DNA from: an uncultured Clostridia bacterium
Lineage (GTDB): Bacteria > Bacillota > Clostridia > Christensenellales > Borkfalkiaceae
Assembly: GCA_934271725.1 (NCBI GenBank)
Contig: CAKQSC010000017.1
Coordinates: 1 to 18,000 of the forward strand
Direction: 5' to 3'
Length of the DNA: 18,000 bases
Within the stretch, counting starts at the first letter, position 1. The number at the start of each line of letters is the position of its first letter. Shown here piece after piece: positions 1 through 7,278 of this stretch. Below the pieces are notes generated by a model that did no database searches, was not told the origin of the DNA, and saw only the letters and a list, made by a program, of their open reading frames with translations. Both the position numbers and the translations under genes were made by a program.

Positions 1-1
1 A

Positions 2-430
2 CCCGTTTCTTTGCCGACGGAAGAAGCCCGTGCGGAGACGAAACCCTCGCCCGAAAAGAAAATGACGGCGGAGGAGTTTTATTCGACAAGCAAAAAAACG
101 AAAGACCTTTGCGACTCGAAACCTATGGAACTTTTGGGGCTCTTGACGAGAAGACTCAGACAGGGATTGCATACCGCAATGTGGGCGGCGTTTCAGAACG
201 TTAAATTGAGGGTAGAGGGCAACACGCTCGTCGTGTTTGTCGATTCGGAAGGCGACAAGACGATGATTTCGAGAAAAGACAACGTCGATACGATAAAAAA
301 GATGCTCGAAGAGTACGGCGATATAGACGTTGAGGTTAAAGTTGCGGGCGACGCGCCCGAAAAGAAAGAAATAGACGACGGTATAGACGAAATGCAAAGA
401 ATATTCGGCAATATCGTAAGAACGGACTAA
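2..430 (+). CDS. dnaX: DNA polymerase III subunit gamma/tau, C-terminal part (partial)
   Basis: This is the last 142 codons of a gene entering from the left; the frame is open to base 2, so the internal TTG at base 11 is not a true start. The product would be the clamp-loader subunit of the replicative polymerase. What is visible is a charged linker (about residues 1-30 of the fragment) followed by a compact domain containing LLTRRLRQGLHTAMWAAFQN and a beta-rich stretch (VKLRVEGNTLVVFVD), which resembles the C-terminal domain of Gram-positive DnaX. The ATPase domain lies outside the window. The identification rests mainly on context: dnaX-ybaB-recR is one of the most conserved gene orders in Bacillota. 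The gene ends 16 bases before ybaB. Confidence 0.85.
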   Translation, partial: PVSLPTEEARAETKPSPEKKMTAEEFYSTSKKTKDLCDSKPMELLGLLTRRLRQGLHTAMWAAFQNVKLRVEGNTLVVFVDSEGDKTMISRKDNVDTIKKMLEEYGDIDVEVKVAGDAPEKKEIDDGIDEMQRIFGNIVRTD

Positions 431-446
431 AAAAGGAGATATAAAA

Positions 447-791
447 ATGGCAGGATTCAGAGGCGGATACGGCGGTGGTTTCGGCGGAGGCTCGATGCAG
501 AATCTTATGAAACAAGCGCAGAAAATGCAAGAGGACATCAAAAAGGCGCAGGCGGAACTCGAAGAGGCTGAAATAGAAGGCAGTGCGGGCGGAGGGCTCG
601 TAACGGTTACCGTCAACGGCAACAAACTCGTAAAAGCGGTGAGAATAAGTAAAGACGCTGTTGATCCCGACGACGTTGAAATGCTAGAAGACCTTATAAT
701 GGCGGCTATCGGCGACGCGAACGGTAAAGCGGACGCTCTTGCGGAAGAGAAACTCGGCGCGTATAAAGGAATGGGCGGGGGACTCTTTTAA
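447..791 (+). CDS. ybaB: YbaB/EbfC family nucleoid-associated protein
   Basis: A 114-residue small DNA-binding protein of the YbaB/EbfC family, which forms dimers and binds DNA as a nucleoid-associated factor. The family signature is the helix MQNLMKQAQKMQEDIKKAQAELEE (residues 17-40) followed by the beta region GSAGGGLVTVTVNGN and the acidic helix DPDDVEMLEDLIMAAIGDA. Residues 1-16 form a glycine-rich leader (GGYGGGFGGG). I keep the start at base 447 rather than the inner Met17, because AGGAG at 434-438 lies eight bases upstream. It sits between dnaX and recR, as in most Bacillota, and is probably in the same transcript; recR starts three bases after its stop. Nothing looks broken. Confidence 0.95.
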   Translation: MAGFRGGYGGGFGGGSMQNLMKQAQKMQEDIKKAQAELEEAEIEGSAGGGLVTVTVNGNKLVKAVRISKDAVDPDDVEMLEDLIMAAIGDANGKADALAEEKLGAYKGMGGGLF

Positions 792-794
792 TAA

Positions 795-1388
795 ATGGAA
801 GTAAATATCAAACCGATAGGCGCGCTCATAACGGAGTTTTCGCGTCTGCCGGGCGTCGGGCAGAAAACGGCTCAAAGGTACGCTTACAGCGTAGTCGAAA
901 TGTCGGACGAGCAGGCGAAAGCGTTTGCGGAAGCGATTGTAAACGCGAAGAACAACGTGCATTACTGCAAGGTTTGCGGTAATTTCTGCGAGGGCGAAAT
1001 ATGCGATATATGCGCCACGAGAAGTTCGGACACGGTGTGCGTGGTAAAAGACGCGAAAGACATTATCGCCATAGAAAAAACGCACGGGTATAACGGACTT
1101 TATCACGTTCTCGGCGGGGTAATATCGCCCCTTAACCGCGTTTTTCCCGACGATCTTAAAATTAAAGAGTTGCTCGACCGCATTAAGGACGGCGGAATCA
1201 AAGAAGTTATCGTCGCGACCAACCCCGACGTGGAGGGAGAGGCGACCGCGATGTATATTGCAAATCTTTTAAAGCCGTGCGGTATAAGGGTAACAAGACT
1301 CGCAAGAGGCATTTCTATGGGTACGGAACTCGAATATGCCGACGGCGAAACGTTGTCGCGCGCGATTGCGGACAGAAGAAGTTTATAG
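795..1388 (+). CDS. recR: Recombination mediator RecR
   Basis: A 197-residue protein of normal RecR length, working with RecF/RecO to load RecA at single-stranded gaps. Domains in order are: an N-terminal helix-hairpin-helix (FSRLPGVGQKTAQRYA, residues 15-30); a four-cysteine zinc finger with C58-x2-C61 and C70-x2-C73; a Toprim domain from about residue 80 (CVVKDAKDIIAIEKT, then ATNPDVEGEATAMYI); and the C-terminal LEYADGETLSRAI segment typical of the family. The start codon follows the ybaB stop by three bases. Its nearest G-rich sequence (777-782) is distant, so translation is probably coupled to ybaB. The TAG stop overlaps the ribosome binding site of gpsA. Confidence 0.97.
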   Translation: MEVNIKPIGALITEFSRLPGVGQKTAQRYAYSVVEMSDEQAKAFAEAIVNAKNNVHYCKVCGNFCEGEICDICATRSSDTVCVVKDAKDIIAIEKTHGYNGLYHVLGGVISPLNRVFPDDLKIKELLDRIKDGGIKEVIVATNPDVEGEATAMYIANLLKPCGIRVTRLARGISMGTELEYADGETLSRAIADRRSL

Positions 1389-1397
1389 GAGTTTAAA

Positions 1398-2363
1398 ATG
1401 AACATTTCCGTTTTAGGTTGCGGTAGGTGGGGTTCGTTTATCGGGTGGTATCTTGCCGGAAACGGACACAAAGTCATACAATGGGGGCTCGAAGACGCGC
1501 CTAGTTACAAAGTTCTTAAAGAAACGGGCAGAAACGAATACGTGGAACTTAAAAAAGAGATAGAACTTTCTTCCGATTTGGAACACGCCGTAAAATCGAG
1601 CGACGTTATAGTCATATCCATAAGTTCGCAGGCACTGCGTTCTTTTATGAAATCGGTAACGGCGTTCGACGTGTCGGATAAGACTTTCGTTCTGTGTATG
1701 AAAGGCATAGAAGAGGCTACGGGCAAAAGACTTTCGGAAGTTATGATCGAAAGCGGTATAGACAAAAACAAAATAGCGGTGTGGGTTGGGCCCGGGCATA
1801 TTCAGGCGTTTACGCAGGGTAAGCCCAACTGCATGGTAATAGACGGATACGACAAAAATCTCGTACGTTTTCTTGCCGATAGTTTAAGGAGCAACCTCAT
1901 TCGCTTTTATTACGGCGACGATATAATCGGCACGGAGATAGGCGCGGCGGCTAAAAACGTTATGGGTATCGCCGCGGGTATGCTTGACGGCGGAGGCTAC
2001 GAAACGCTTAAAGGACCTCTTATGGCAAGAGGCGCGAGAGAAGTCGCCAGACTTATAAGAAAAATGGGCGGAAACGAACTCTCCGCTTACGGCTTATGCC
2101 ACCTCGGCGATTACGAAACGACGTTGTTTTCGGAGTTTTCAAACAACAGACGGTTCGGCGAAGCGTACGTTAAAGGCGAAAAGTTTCAAAAACTCGCGGA
2201 GGGGGTTACCACGGCGAAAGCAATGCAGAAACTCGGCGAGATTTACGGCGAGGAATTGCCTATCACAAACGCCGTTTGCAGTATAATTTACGACGGAAAA
2301 AATCCCATGCAGGTATTTTTATCTTTATTCGGACGTTCGGGGCGTACGGAGTTTGAAAACTGA
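1398..2363 (+). CDS. gpsA: NAD(P)H-dependent glycerol-3-phosphate dehydrogenase
   Basis: A 321-residue cytoplasmic enzyme predicted to reduce dihydroxyacetone phosphate to sn-glycerol 3-phosphate for phospholipid synthesis. The N-terminus carries the Rossmann nucleotide loop G7-C-G9-R-W-G12. The helical C-terminal domain begins near the conserved lysine K186 in AAAKNVMGIAAG, and LGDYETTLFSEFSNNRRFG matches the substrate-binding region with its NRRFG motif. A GPGHIQAFTQGKP segment stands where most GpsA have GPSFAxEV, a variant rather than a loss. AGGAG at 1387-1391, overlapping the recR stop, fixes the start. It is tightly packed between recR and the VOC gene. It is slightly shorter than common GpsA (about 330 residues), and I see no damage. 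Confidence 0.93.
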   Translation: MNISVLGCGRWGSFIGWYLAGNGHKVIQWGLEDAPSYKVLKETGRNEYVELKKEIELSSDLEHAVKSSDVIVISISSQALRSFMKSVTAFDVSDKTFVLCMKGIEEATGKRLSEVMIESGIDKNKIAVWVGPGHIQAFTQGKPNCMVIDGYDKNLVRFLADSLRSNLIRFYYGDDIIGTEIGAAAKNVMGIAAGMLDGGGYETLKGPLMARGAREVARLIRKMGGNELSAYGLCHLGDYETTLFSEFSNNRRFGEAYVKGEKFQKLAEGVTTAKAMQKLGEIYGEELPITNAVCSIIYDGKNPMQVFLSLFGRSGRTEFEN

Positions 2364-2364
2364 A

Positions 2365-2820
2365 ATGAGATATTCGGGAACGCTTATCGCGGTAAAAGAT
2401 TTGAAAAAATCAGCGGATTTTTATACGGAAATAATGGGACTCGGCGTCGTTTGCGATTTCGGCGACAGGATAGTTTTGTCGGACGGGCTTGTTTTGCAGT
2501 CCGCGGAAGAACGACTGAAAACGGTGGGACTTAAACGACTTACCGTAGGTTCCGCCACCGAATTGTATTTTGAAGAAACGGACTTCGACGGGTTTTTGAA
2601 AAAACTTAAAACCGCAAAAATCAAACGCTCGTTAAAAGAAGAAAGTTGGGGGCAGAGAAAGGCAAGATTTACGGACGCCGACGGGCATAGAATAGAGGTC
2701 GGCGAAAACCTTGTCGCGGTGGTTAAAAGGTTTAAAAACTCCGGTATGACGGAAAGGGAAATAGCCCTTAAAATGGACGTTCCCGTTTCGTACGTTTCGG
2801 GCGCGTTGCAGGCAGATTAA
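2365..2820 (+). CDS. VOC (glyoxalase-like) protein with helix-turn-helix-like tail
   Basis: A 151-residue small protein. Residues 1-110 have a vicinal-oxygen-chelate fold pattern: it opens RYSGTLIAVKDLKKSADFYTEIMGLGVV, the standard first beta-alpha-beta unit, and ends with FTDADGHRIEVGENL, where the metal-ligand glutamate usually lies. The last 35 residues (VKRFKNSGMTEREIALKMDVPVSYVSGAL) look like a small helix-turn-helix; similar tails occur in clostridial VOC proteins as I recall them. The substrate is unknown; this family includes lyases, dioxygenases and antibiotic-binding proteins. An in-frame TTG at 2353 exists, but GGAG at 2348-2351 would be only one base from it, so I prefer the ATG at 2365, one base after the gpsA stop. 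It is the last gene before the terminator. Confidence 0.85.
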   Translation: MRYSGTLIAVKDLKKSADFYTEIMGLGVVCDFGDRIVLSDGLVLQSAEERLKTVGLKRLTVGSATELYFEETDFDGFLKKLKTAKIKRSLKEESWGQRKARFTDADGHRIEVGENLVAVVKRFKNSGMTEREIALKMDVPVSYVSGALQAD

Positions 2821-2922
2821 CGCAAAAAAGGCTTGCAAAAATAAGTAATTTTAAAGAAAAATCCCGAATAATTGCGAATAATATAAGTAATACTTATACG
2901 AATAATAAAAACTTTTAATAGT
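2821..2922. repeat. AT-rich repeats downstream of the VOC gene
   Basis: This stretch contains no gene. It holds three copies of CGAATAAT (2865-2872, 2875-2882, 2899-2906). It also has a perfect palindrome, ATAAGT-AAT-ACTTAT (2883-2897), whose left part ATAAGTAAT occurs earlier at 2841-2849. These could be protein-binding sites upstream of the promoter at 2950, or simple AT-rich drift in a 3' untranslated region; the sequence alone does not decide. Confidence 0.4.
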
Positions 2923-2924
2923 TG

Positions 2925-2948
2925 AGAGGGCATTTCGCCCTCTTTTTT
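2925..2948 (+). terminator. Rho-independent terminator of the dnaX-VOC gene block
   Basis: A seven-base perfect stem AGAGGGC/GCCCTCT (2925-2931 and 2937-2943) with a five-base loop ATTTC is followed at once by a run of T to 2948. It lies about 105 bases after the VOC stop and just before the next promoter, so it separates the housekeeping block from the lipoprotein/importer locus. Confidence 0.88.
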
Positions 2949-2949
2949 G

Positions 2950-2978
2950 TTGCAAAAAAATGCGATTTTTGGTATAAT
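2950..2978 (+). promoter_or_regulatory. Sigma-A type promoter with extended -10
   Basis: A -35 box TTGCAA (2950-2955, four of six matches to TTGACA), a 17-base spacer and a perfect TATAAT (2973-2978) preceded by TGG (TGn extended -10). Transcription should start near 2985, giving a leader of about 138 bases before the lipoprotein gene at 3123. It is the only convincing promoter I see in the window, and the importer genes downstream could all depend on it, although a separate promoter nearer oppA or oppB is not excluded. Confidence 0.75.
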
Positions 2979-2985
2979 GAGAACA

Positions 2986-3004
2986 CCATAATGAACCATT
3001 ATGG
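2986..3004. promoter_or_regulatory. Inverted repeat at the predicted transcription start (candidate operator)
   Basis: A perfect eight-base inverted repeat CCATAATG-AAC-CATTATGG begins about eight bases after the -10 box. Its place over the expected start site suits an operator for a dimeric repressor, or a 5' mRNA stem-loop that stabilises the transcript. No regulator gene is in the window. Confidence 0.5.
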
Positions 3005-3028
3005 CAAAAACGTGAATAAAATGGATTA

Positions 3029-3080
3029 TATGCAAAAATTATTGCATAAAATGTAAATAATTTTTGTAAATATGCAAAAA
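3029..3080. repeat. Leader-region repeats, including two TATGCAAAAA boxes
   Basis: TATGCAAAAA occurs at 3029-3038 and 3071-3080, exactly 42 bases apart (about four helical turns). The first copy is half of a perfect inverted repeat, TATGCAA/TTGCATA (3029-3035, 3042-3048); the second is half of TTTTTG/CAAAAA (3061-3066, 3075-3080). The region is the AT-rich 5' leader of the lipoprotein gene. A weak second promoter (TTGTAA 3064-3069, 17-base gap, TAATAA 3087-3092) overlaps it. Function is unknown. Confidence 0.35.
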
Positions 3081-3122
3081 ACTTTGTAATAAAATCTAAC
3101 AATAATCAAAAGGATTTGTGCG

Positions 3123-4343
3123 ATGAAAAAAAATGTCATAAAAATATTATTATTTTTAATATGCGTCGCGTCGATTTCTCTGTCGGCGGGGTGTTCCAAG
3201 GCGGACAATTACGACGGTATGGTAAAAGTCGTTTTTGAACTCGAAGGCGGTACGTATTCCAACAGTACCATGCCGATAACGTACTATTATAATTTCGAGA
3301 AAGGAACGGAAAACCTCATTAAGGAGTTGGGTGACAAGTCTTTAAGCAGTTCCACGGGTAATAAAACCGTTACGAACGGCACTATGTTTCTCGAAGGCTG
3401 GTACAGAACGAGAACGGAAGAGGGCGAAGGAGAGAGCAAGAAAGTTACCTACTCGGGCAAATGGAACTTTGCAACCGACAAAGTGACGGATGCGGGCATA
3501 ACTCTTTACGCAAGGTGGGTTAAATACGTTTACCGCATTTGCTATAATGACGAAGAAACGGGCGAGGCGGTTAAAAACGACGAGTGGGTTTATCCTGTAA
3601 TCGGTACGGACGGTAAACTTTCGGACACGAGAGCGAAAAGCATTGCGGAAGCGAGAATCGGGTATACGATGATTCCCGGTTATTACGACGAAGAGGGCAA
3701 CGACTGGAATATGGATTTCGTTCATCCGCAGGACGACGATAACCCGATTGTAGACGTTTTCGTAAAGTACGTTAAAAACTTAAACGACACGCCGTGGGTT
3801 ATGGTTAGCACGGCGAGCGATTTTGAAAAATATTTCTCTTCGAGGTCCAACATATACTTGTTTAACGATATAGATTTTAATAACGAAACGTTGAAAGGTA
3901 TTAACACCGGTACGTATGACGGAGTTATTTACGGCAACGGGCACACGATTAAAAACTTTTCCGTAGAGTGTGTTGTGAAAAAAGAATCCTGCGAGATACG
4001 AATCGACGATGAGATTCCCGACAGAAGCATAGTTCTTTCGCTTTTCGGTAAAACGGACGGGGCGATTGTAAAGGACGTAACGTTTGAAAACGTAATTTAC
4101 ACAATCGAATCGGGTTATACGGGTATGACTCAACTTGTGGTTGCTCCCGTATGTTTAAGGGCAACGAACAGCGAGTTTACGAACGTAACGTTTAACGGTA
4201 AATGCGTTATCAAAGAAATAAACGATAAGGCAAGAGACAAGTTCTTTGTCGGTGATTCTTTGAGTTACCTCAATAAAGGAAACGTAACGGAAACGAACGT
4301 AACGGTCAATTTCACGGTAGAAGATTTGACCGCGGGCGCGTAA
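3123..4343 (+). CDS. Lipoprotein with InlB-type repeat and beta-helix-like region
   Basis: A 406-residue predicted surface lipoprotein. It begins with a lysine-rich N-terminus, a hydrophobic core and the lipobox S21-A-G-C24. Residues about 33-133 fit an InlB B-repeat (Listeria-Bacteroides/Flg_new) domain: VVFELEGG at the start, FLEGWYR in the middle, KWNFATDKVTDAGITLYARW at the end, with a larger internal loop than usual. Residues about 220-406 carry IYLFNDIDFNNETLKGINTG, GVIYGNGHTIKNFSVE and LFGKTDGAIVKDVTFENV, a pattern seen in GLUG-like or pectate-lyase-like beta-helices. Such domains usually serve adhesion or display. AAAAGGA at 3107-3113 supports the start. It lies 44 bases before oppA, so it may travel with the importer. 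Its ligand is unknown. Confidence 0.85.
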   Translation: MKKNVIKILLFLICVASISLSAGCSKADNYDGMVKVVFELEGGTYSNSTMPITYYYNFEKGTENLIKELGDKSLSSSTGNKTVTNGTMFLEGWYRTRTEEGEGESKKVTYSGKWNFATDKVTDAGITLYARWVKYVYRICYNDEETGEAVKNDEWVYPVIGTDGKLSDTRAKSIAEARIGYTMIPGYYDEEGNDWNMDFVHPQDDDNPIVDVFVKYVKNLNDTPWVMVSTASDFEKYFSSRSNIYLFNDIDFNNETLKGINTGTYDGVIYGNGHTIKNFSVECVVKKESCEIRIDDEIPDRSIVLSLFGKTDGAIVKDVTFENVIYTIESGYTGMTQLVVAPVCLRATNSEFTNVTFNGKCVIKEINDKARDKFFVGDSLSYLNKGNVTETNVTVNFTVEDLTAGA

Positions 4344-4387
4344 CGATATAAAAATAAACAAGCAAAAATTTAAGGAGTGAATATAAG

Positions 4388-7081
4388 ATGAAAAAAAGTT
4401 TACTTAAAAAGATTATCGCGATTGCTCTGGTCGTGATGACGGTATTACCCATGACCGCATGCGGTAAGAAAAAGGGTAAGATTTACGACAACGAAAACGA
4501 TCCGTTGGTATTTTCCACTTTGGAAGTCGACGGCGTATTCAACCCGTTCTTCTCTACTTCGGGTACGGACAGCAGTGTCGTCGGTATGACGCAACTTTCC
4601 ATGCTTGCCAACGACGAAGAAGGTAAACCCGTTTACGGCGACAAGTACGACACTATCGTCAAGGATATGCAGATAACCAACAACAGCGAGCCCAAAGACA
4701 ACGGTCTTAAAACGACTTATATGTTCGTTCTTAAAAACAACGTAAGATTTTCCAACGGTTCTTATCTTACTATAAAAGACGTTCTCTTTAACTTCTACGT
4801 TTATCTCGATCCCGCATATACCGGTTCGAGCACCATTTATTCTACGGATATCGTAGGACTTAAAGCGTACAGAACGCAGGAAGCGGACGAAAACGAACAG
4901 GACAGCGTTATGGAAAAGTTCCAGATACAAGCCTCTTCGAGAATACAGGCTCTTGCGGAAGCGTGCGACACTCTCTGGAACGACTTCTTCGACGAAATAG
5001 AAACGGCGGACGACTTAAAAAATAAGTTGCAAACCGAATACGTAGATAAAGCGACGGGAGATTCTCTCGACAAATATCTCGTTCAGGATTACGTAAAGGC
5101 GCTTGAATTTTTCAGAGACGAACTTAACGACGACTGGTCCAACTCTCTTAACTCTTATCAGGATCAACTTTTCAGAGATAAAGACGGCAACATTCACAGA
5201 AATCTTTTCACGACGGACGTAGAAATGTTCCTTTACAACGAAGGGCTTATTTCCTGGGACGAAAAAGACGCGAAACTCACCGGACCTACTTCTCCCGATT
5301 ACGACGCGGTAAAAAAGTGGGATAAAGACGCGGCGATAAATTACGTTTATAATTCAAATATTCCCTCAAACGTTTCGGAAATAGTTTCTTACTGGGTAAC
5401 TTCCACCACGTTGTACGATTATATCACCAACGCGGTAATGCAAGATTATTTCTCCGGCTCGGGTTCGGAAAGACTTTATAAAAACATAAGCGGTATACAG
5501 TTCGCTAATATGACGGAAGCCGTTACGGTAAACGGAGTTACTTACGGCGCAATGTTCAATGCGGACGGCACCAAAAACTCCAACTGCTACGACGGTATAG
5601 GAACGGACGGCGAACACGTTAAAGACGGCAGTTACGAAGTTTTGTCCATAACGATAAACAATATCGACCCGAAAGCGATTTGGAACTTTGCGATAGGCGT
5701 CGCTCCGATGTATTATTATTCGGACGAAGCGCATATCGAAGCGTTCGATTATACGGAAAACTTCGGCGTCGAATACGCAAGTCAGGATTTCCTTACGAAC
5801 GTAGTTAAAGATCCCGACAAGGTAGGCGTTCCCGTAGGCGCGGGCCCGTATATGGCAAGCACGTCTAACGGCGGAGTTGCCAGAAGTTCTTCCGACTTCC
5901 ATTCCAACAACATTATTTATTACGAAAGAAATCCCTATTACATTATGGGCGCGCCTCTTATCAAAAAGGTGAGATATCAGGTAGTTTCCACCAACAACAT
6001 GACGAATATGTTGTACACCGGTCAGATTGACTGGGCGGAACCGAGCGCAAAACCCGAAATAATAAGAGAACTCAATAATAAAAAGAAAGACGGTATCGGC
6101 AACAAGTCCGTACAGACTTCCGGTTACGGTTATATAGGTATCAATGCGGGTAAGGTTCCCGACCTTAAAGTAAGACAGGCGATAATGCACAGCATCAACA
6201 CGCAGTTGGCGGTAGACTATTACGGAACGACCGCTTCGGCAATTCACCGTTCTATGTCTTTGTCGAGTTGGGCTTATCCGAAAGGGACTACTTCTTACTA
6301 CCCGTACATCGGCGGAACCATTCCTTCCGATCTGACGGTGGTAAACCCCGATTACAGAGCGTATATAAACTATTTGAAGGGCAAAAACGCAATCGCTTCC
6401 GATAACAAACTTACGGCGGAACAACAAAGCGAGTTCATTCAAGGACTTATCGGAAACGGTATTAAAGGCACCACGATAACGGGCGCGGGTTACAGCGGTT
6501 CAAACGGCGCGTGGACGAAAGGCACCAACAAGTTGGTTTACACCTTTACGATTGCCGGCGAAGAAACTGACCACCCCGCATACAACGCAATGCTCGGCGC
6601 GGCAAACTTCCTTAACAGAAACGGTTTCCAGATAAGCGTTAAAACGGACGCGAACGCGCTTAAAAAATTGTCAAGCGGCGCGCTTACGGTATGGGCTGCC
6701 GCGTGGGGTTCCACGATAGATCCCGATATGTATCAGGTTTATCACAAAGATTCCAAAGCGACTTCCGTTCTTAACTGGGGTTACAAACAGATTCTTATGA
6801 ACAACGGCGGTAAGTACGATACCGAAAAGGCGATAGTAGAAGAACTTTCCGACCTTATCGACGAGGCAAGAGAAACGGACGTTCAAGCCGAACGTGCGGC
6901 TAAATACTCTCAGGCTCTCGACCTTGTAATGCAACTTGCGGTAGAACTTCCCACCTATCAGAGAGACGATTTGTTCGCATATAACGCAGACAAGATCGAC
7001 GAAAGCACTTTCTTCGCTAATCCCACGGCGTTCAAAGGACTTACGAGCGATATTTACAAACTTTCTCTCGTTATAAAATAA
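4388..7081 (+). CDS. oppA: Oversized peptide ABC transporter substrate-binding lipoprotein (family 5, OppA-like)
   Basis: A lipid-anchored receptor predicted to capture peptides for the OppBCDF importer. The signal peptide ends at C25 in PMTACGKKKG. Family 5 landmarks are: FVLKNNVRFSNGSYLTIKDVLFNF (about residues 116-139), the PVGAGPYM turn (482-489), IIYYERNPYYIMGAPLIKKV, and the C-terminal-lobe motif VRQAIMHSINTQ. At 897 residues it is far longer than usual OppA/DppA (about 530-600). Much of the excess lies between residues about 150 and 470, including an acidic helical stretch after GLKAYRTQEADENEQ, where I find no standard motif. AAGGAG at 4372-4377 supports the start. It is the first importer gene; a strong hairpin follows it. 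A non-peptide substrate is possible, since this family also binds nickel, sugars and bile acids. Confidence 0.92.
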   Translation: MKKSLLKKIIAIALVVMTVLPMTACGKKKGKIYDNENDPLVFSTLEVDGVFNPFFSTSGTDSSVVGMTQLSMLANDEEGKPVYGDKYDTIVKDMQITNNSEPKDNGLKTTYMFVLKNNVRFSNGSYLTIKDVLFNFYVYLDPAYTGSSTIYSTDIVGLKAYRTQEADENEQDSVMEKFQIQASSRIQALAEACDTLWNDFFDEIETADDLKNKLQTEYVDKATGDSLDKYLVQDYVKALEFFRDELNDDWSNSLNSYQDQLFRDKDGNIHRNLFTTDVEMFLYNEGLISWDEKDAKLTGPTSPDYDAVKKWDKDAAINYVYNSNIPSNVSEIVSYWVTSTTLYDYITNAVMQDYFSGSGSERLYKNISGIQFANMTEAVTVNGVTYGAMFNADGTKNSNCYDGIGTDGEHVKDGSYEVLSITINNIDPKAIWNFAIGVAPMYYYSDEAHIEAFDYTENFGVEYASQDFLTNVVKDPDKVGVPVGAGPYMASTSNGGVARSSSDFHSNNIIYYERNPYYIMGAPLIKKVRYQVVSTNNMTNMLYTGQIDWAEPSAKPEIIRELNNKKKDGIGNKSVQTSGYGYIGINAGKVPDLKVRQAIMHSINTQLAVDYYGTTASAIHRSMSLSSWAYPKGTTSYYPYIGGTIPSDLTVVNPDYRAYINYLKGKNAIASDNKLTAEQQSEFIQGLIGNGIKGTTITGAGYSGSNGAWTKGTNKLVYTFTIAGEETDHPAYNAMLGAANFLNRNGFQISVKTDANALKKLSSGALTVWAAAWGSTIDPDMYQVYHKDSKATSVLNWGYKQILMNNGGKYDTEKAIVEELSDLIDEARETDVQAERAAKYSQALDLVMQLAVELPTYQRDDLFAYNADKIDESTFFANPTAFKGLTSDIYKLSLVIK

Positions 7082-7090
7082 CATTATTAT

Positions 7091-7126
7091 TTACGCGACC
7101 GCGCGCAAACCGTGCGGTCGCGGTAA
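7091..7126 (+). terminator. Strong GC-rich hairpin between oppA and oppB
   Basis: Nine perfect pairs CGCGACCGC/GCGGTCGCG (7094-7102, 7114-7122) extend inward by a G-T wobble and a C-G pair, and outward by TTA/TAA around one bulged G. No T run follows, so it is not a standard intrinsic terminator. Starting ten bases after the oppA stop, it more likely protects the oppA mRNA 3' end or limits read-through, giving more receptor than permease. Weaker stems follow (7143-7148 with 7168-7173; 7183-7187 with 7191-7195). Confidence 0.55.
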
Positions 7127-7230
7127 CGAAAAACAAAACTCTTTCGGCGGGTTTTTAAACGAGATTTGCCGAATTCGTCGGGGCGTTAAAAACGCTACCG
7201 AAACGAAATAATAAAATTTAAGGAAAACAA

Positions 7231-7263
7231 ATGAGTGTTTACAGGAATAACGCCCGTAATTGA
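7231..7263 (+). CDS. Possible 10-codon leader ORF upstream of oppB
   Basis: ATG at 7231 follows AAGGA (7220-7224) by six bases and encodes MSVYRNNARN before TGA at 7261-7263. The oppB ribosome binding site AAAGGAGG starts immediately after that stop. It could be a translated leader that couples or tunes oppB translation. It is too short for codon statistics and may be chance. Confidence 0.25.
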   Translation: MSVYRNNARN

Positions 7264-7278
7264 AAGGAGGTTTAAGAA

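Noticed and set aside
2353..2364. TTG at 2353 as the start of the VOC gene.
   Set aside because: GGAG is only one base upstream, too close to direct initiation there, while ATG at 2365 leaves a workable 13-base spacing and begins at the conserved fold.
2821..3122. CRISPR array, tRNA or known riboswitch in the largest gap.
   Set aside because: Repeats are only 8-15 bases with irregular spacing, no cloverleaf is seen, and I recognise no riboswitch core.
5366..6442. Long minus-strand open frame of 358 codons opposite oppA.
   Set aside because: It mirrors the codon pattern of oppA, has an arginine/valine-rich low-complexity translation with no recognisable domain and no ribosome binding site, and many similar shadows lie opposite the other genes.
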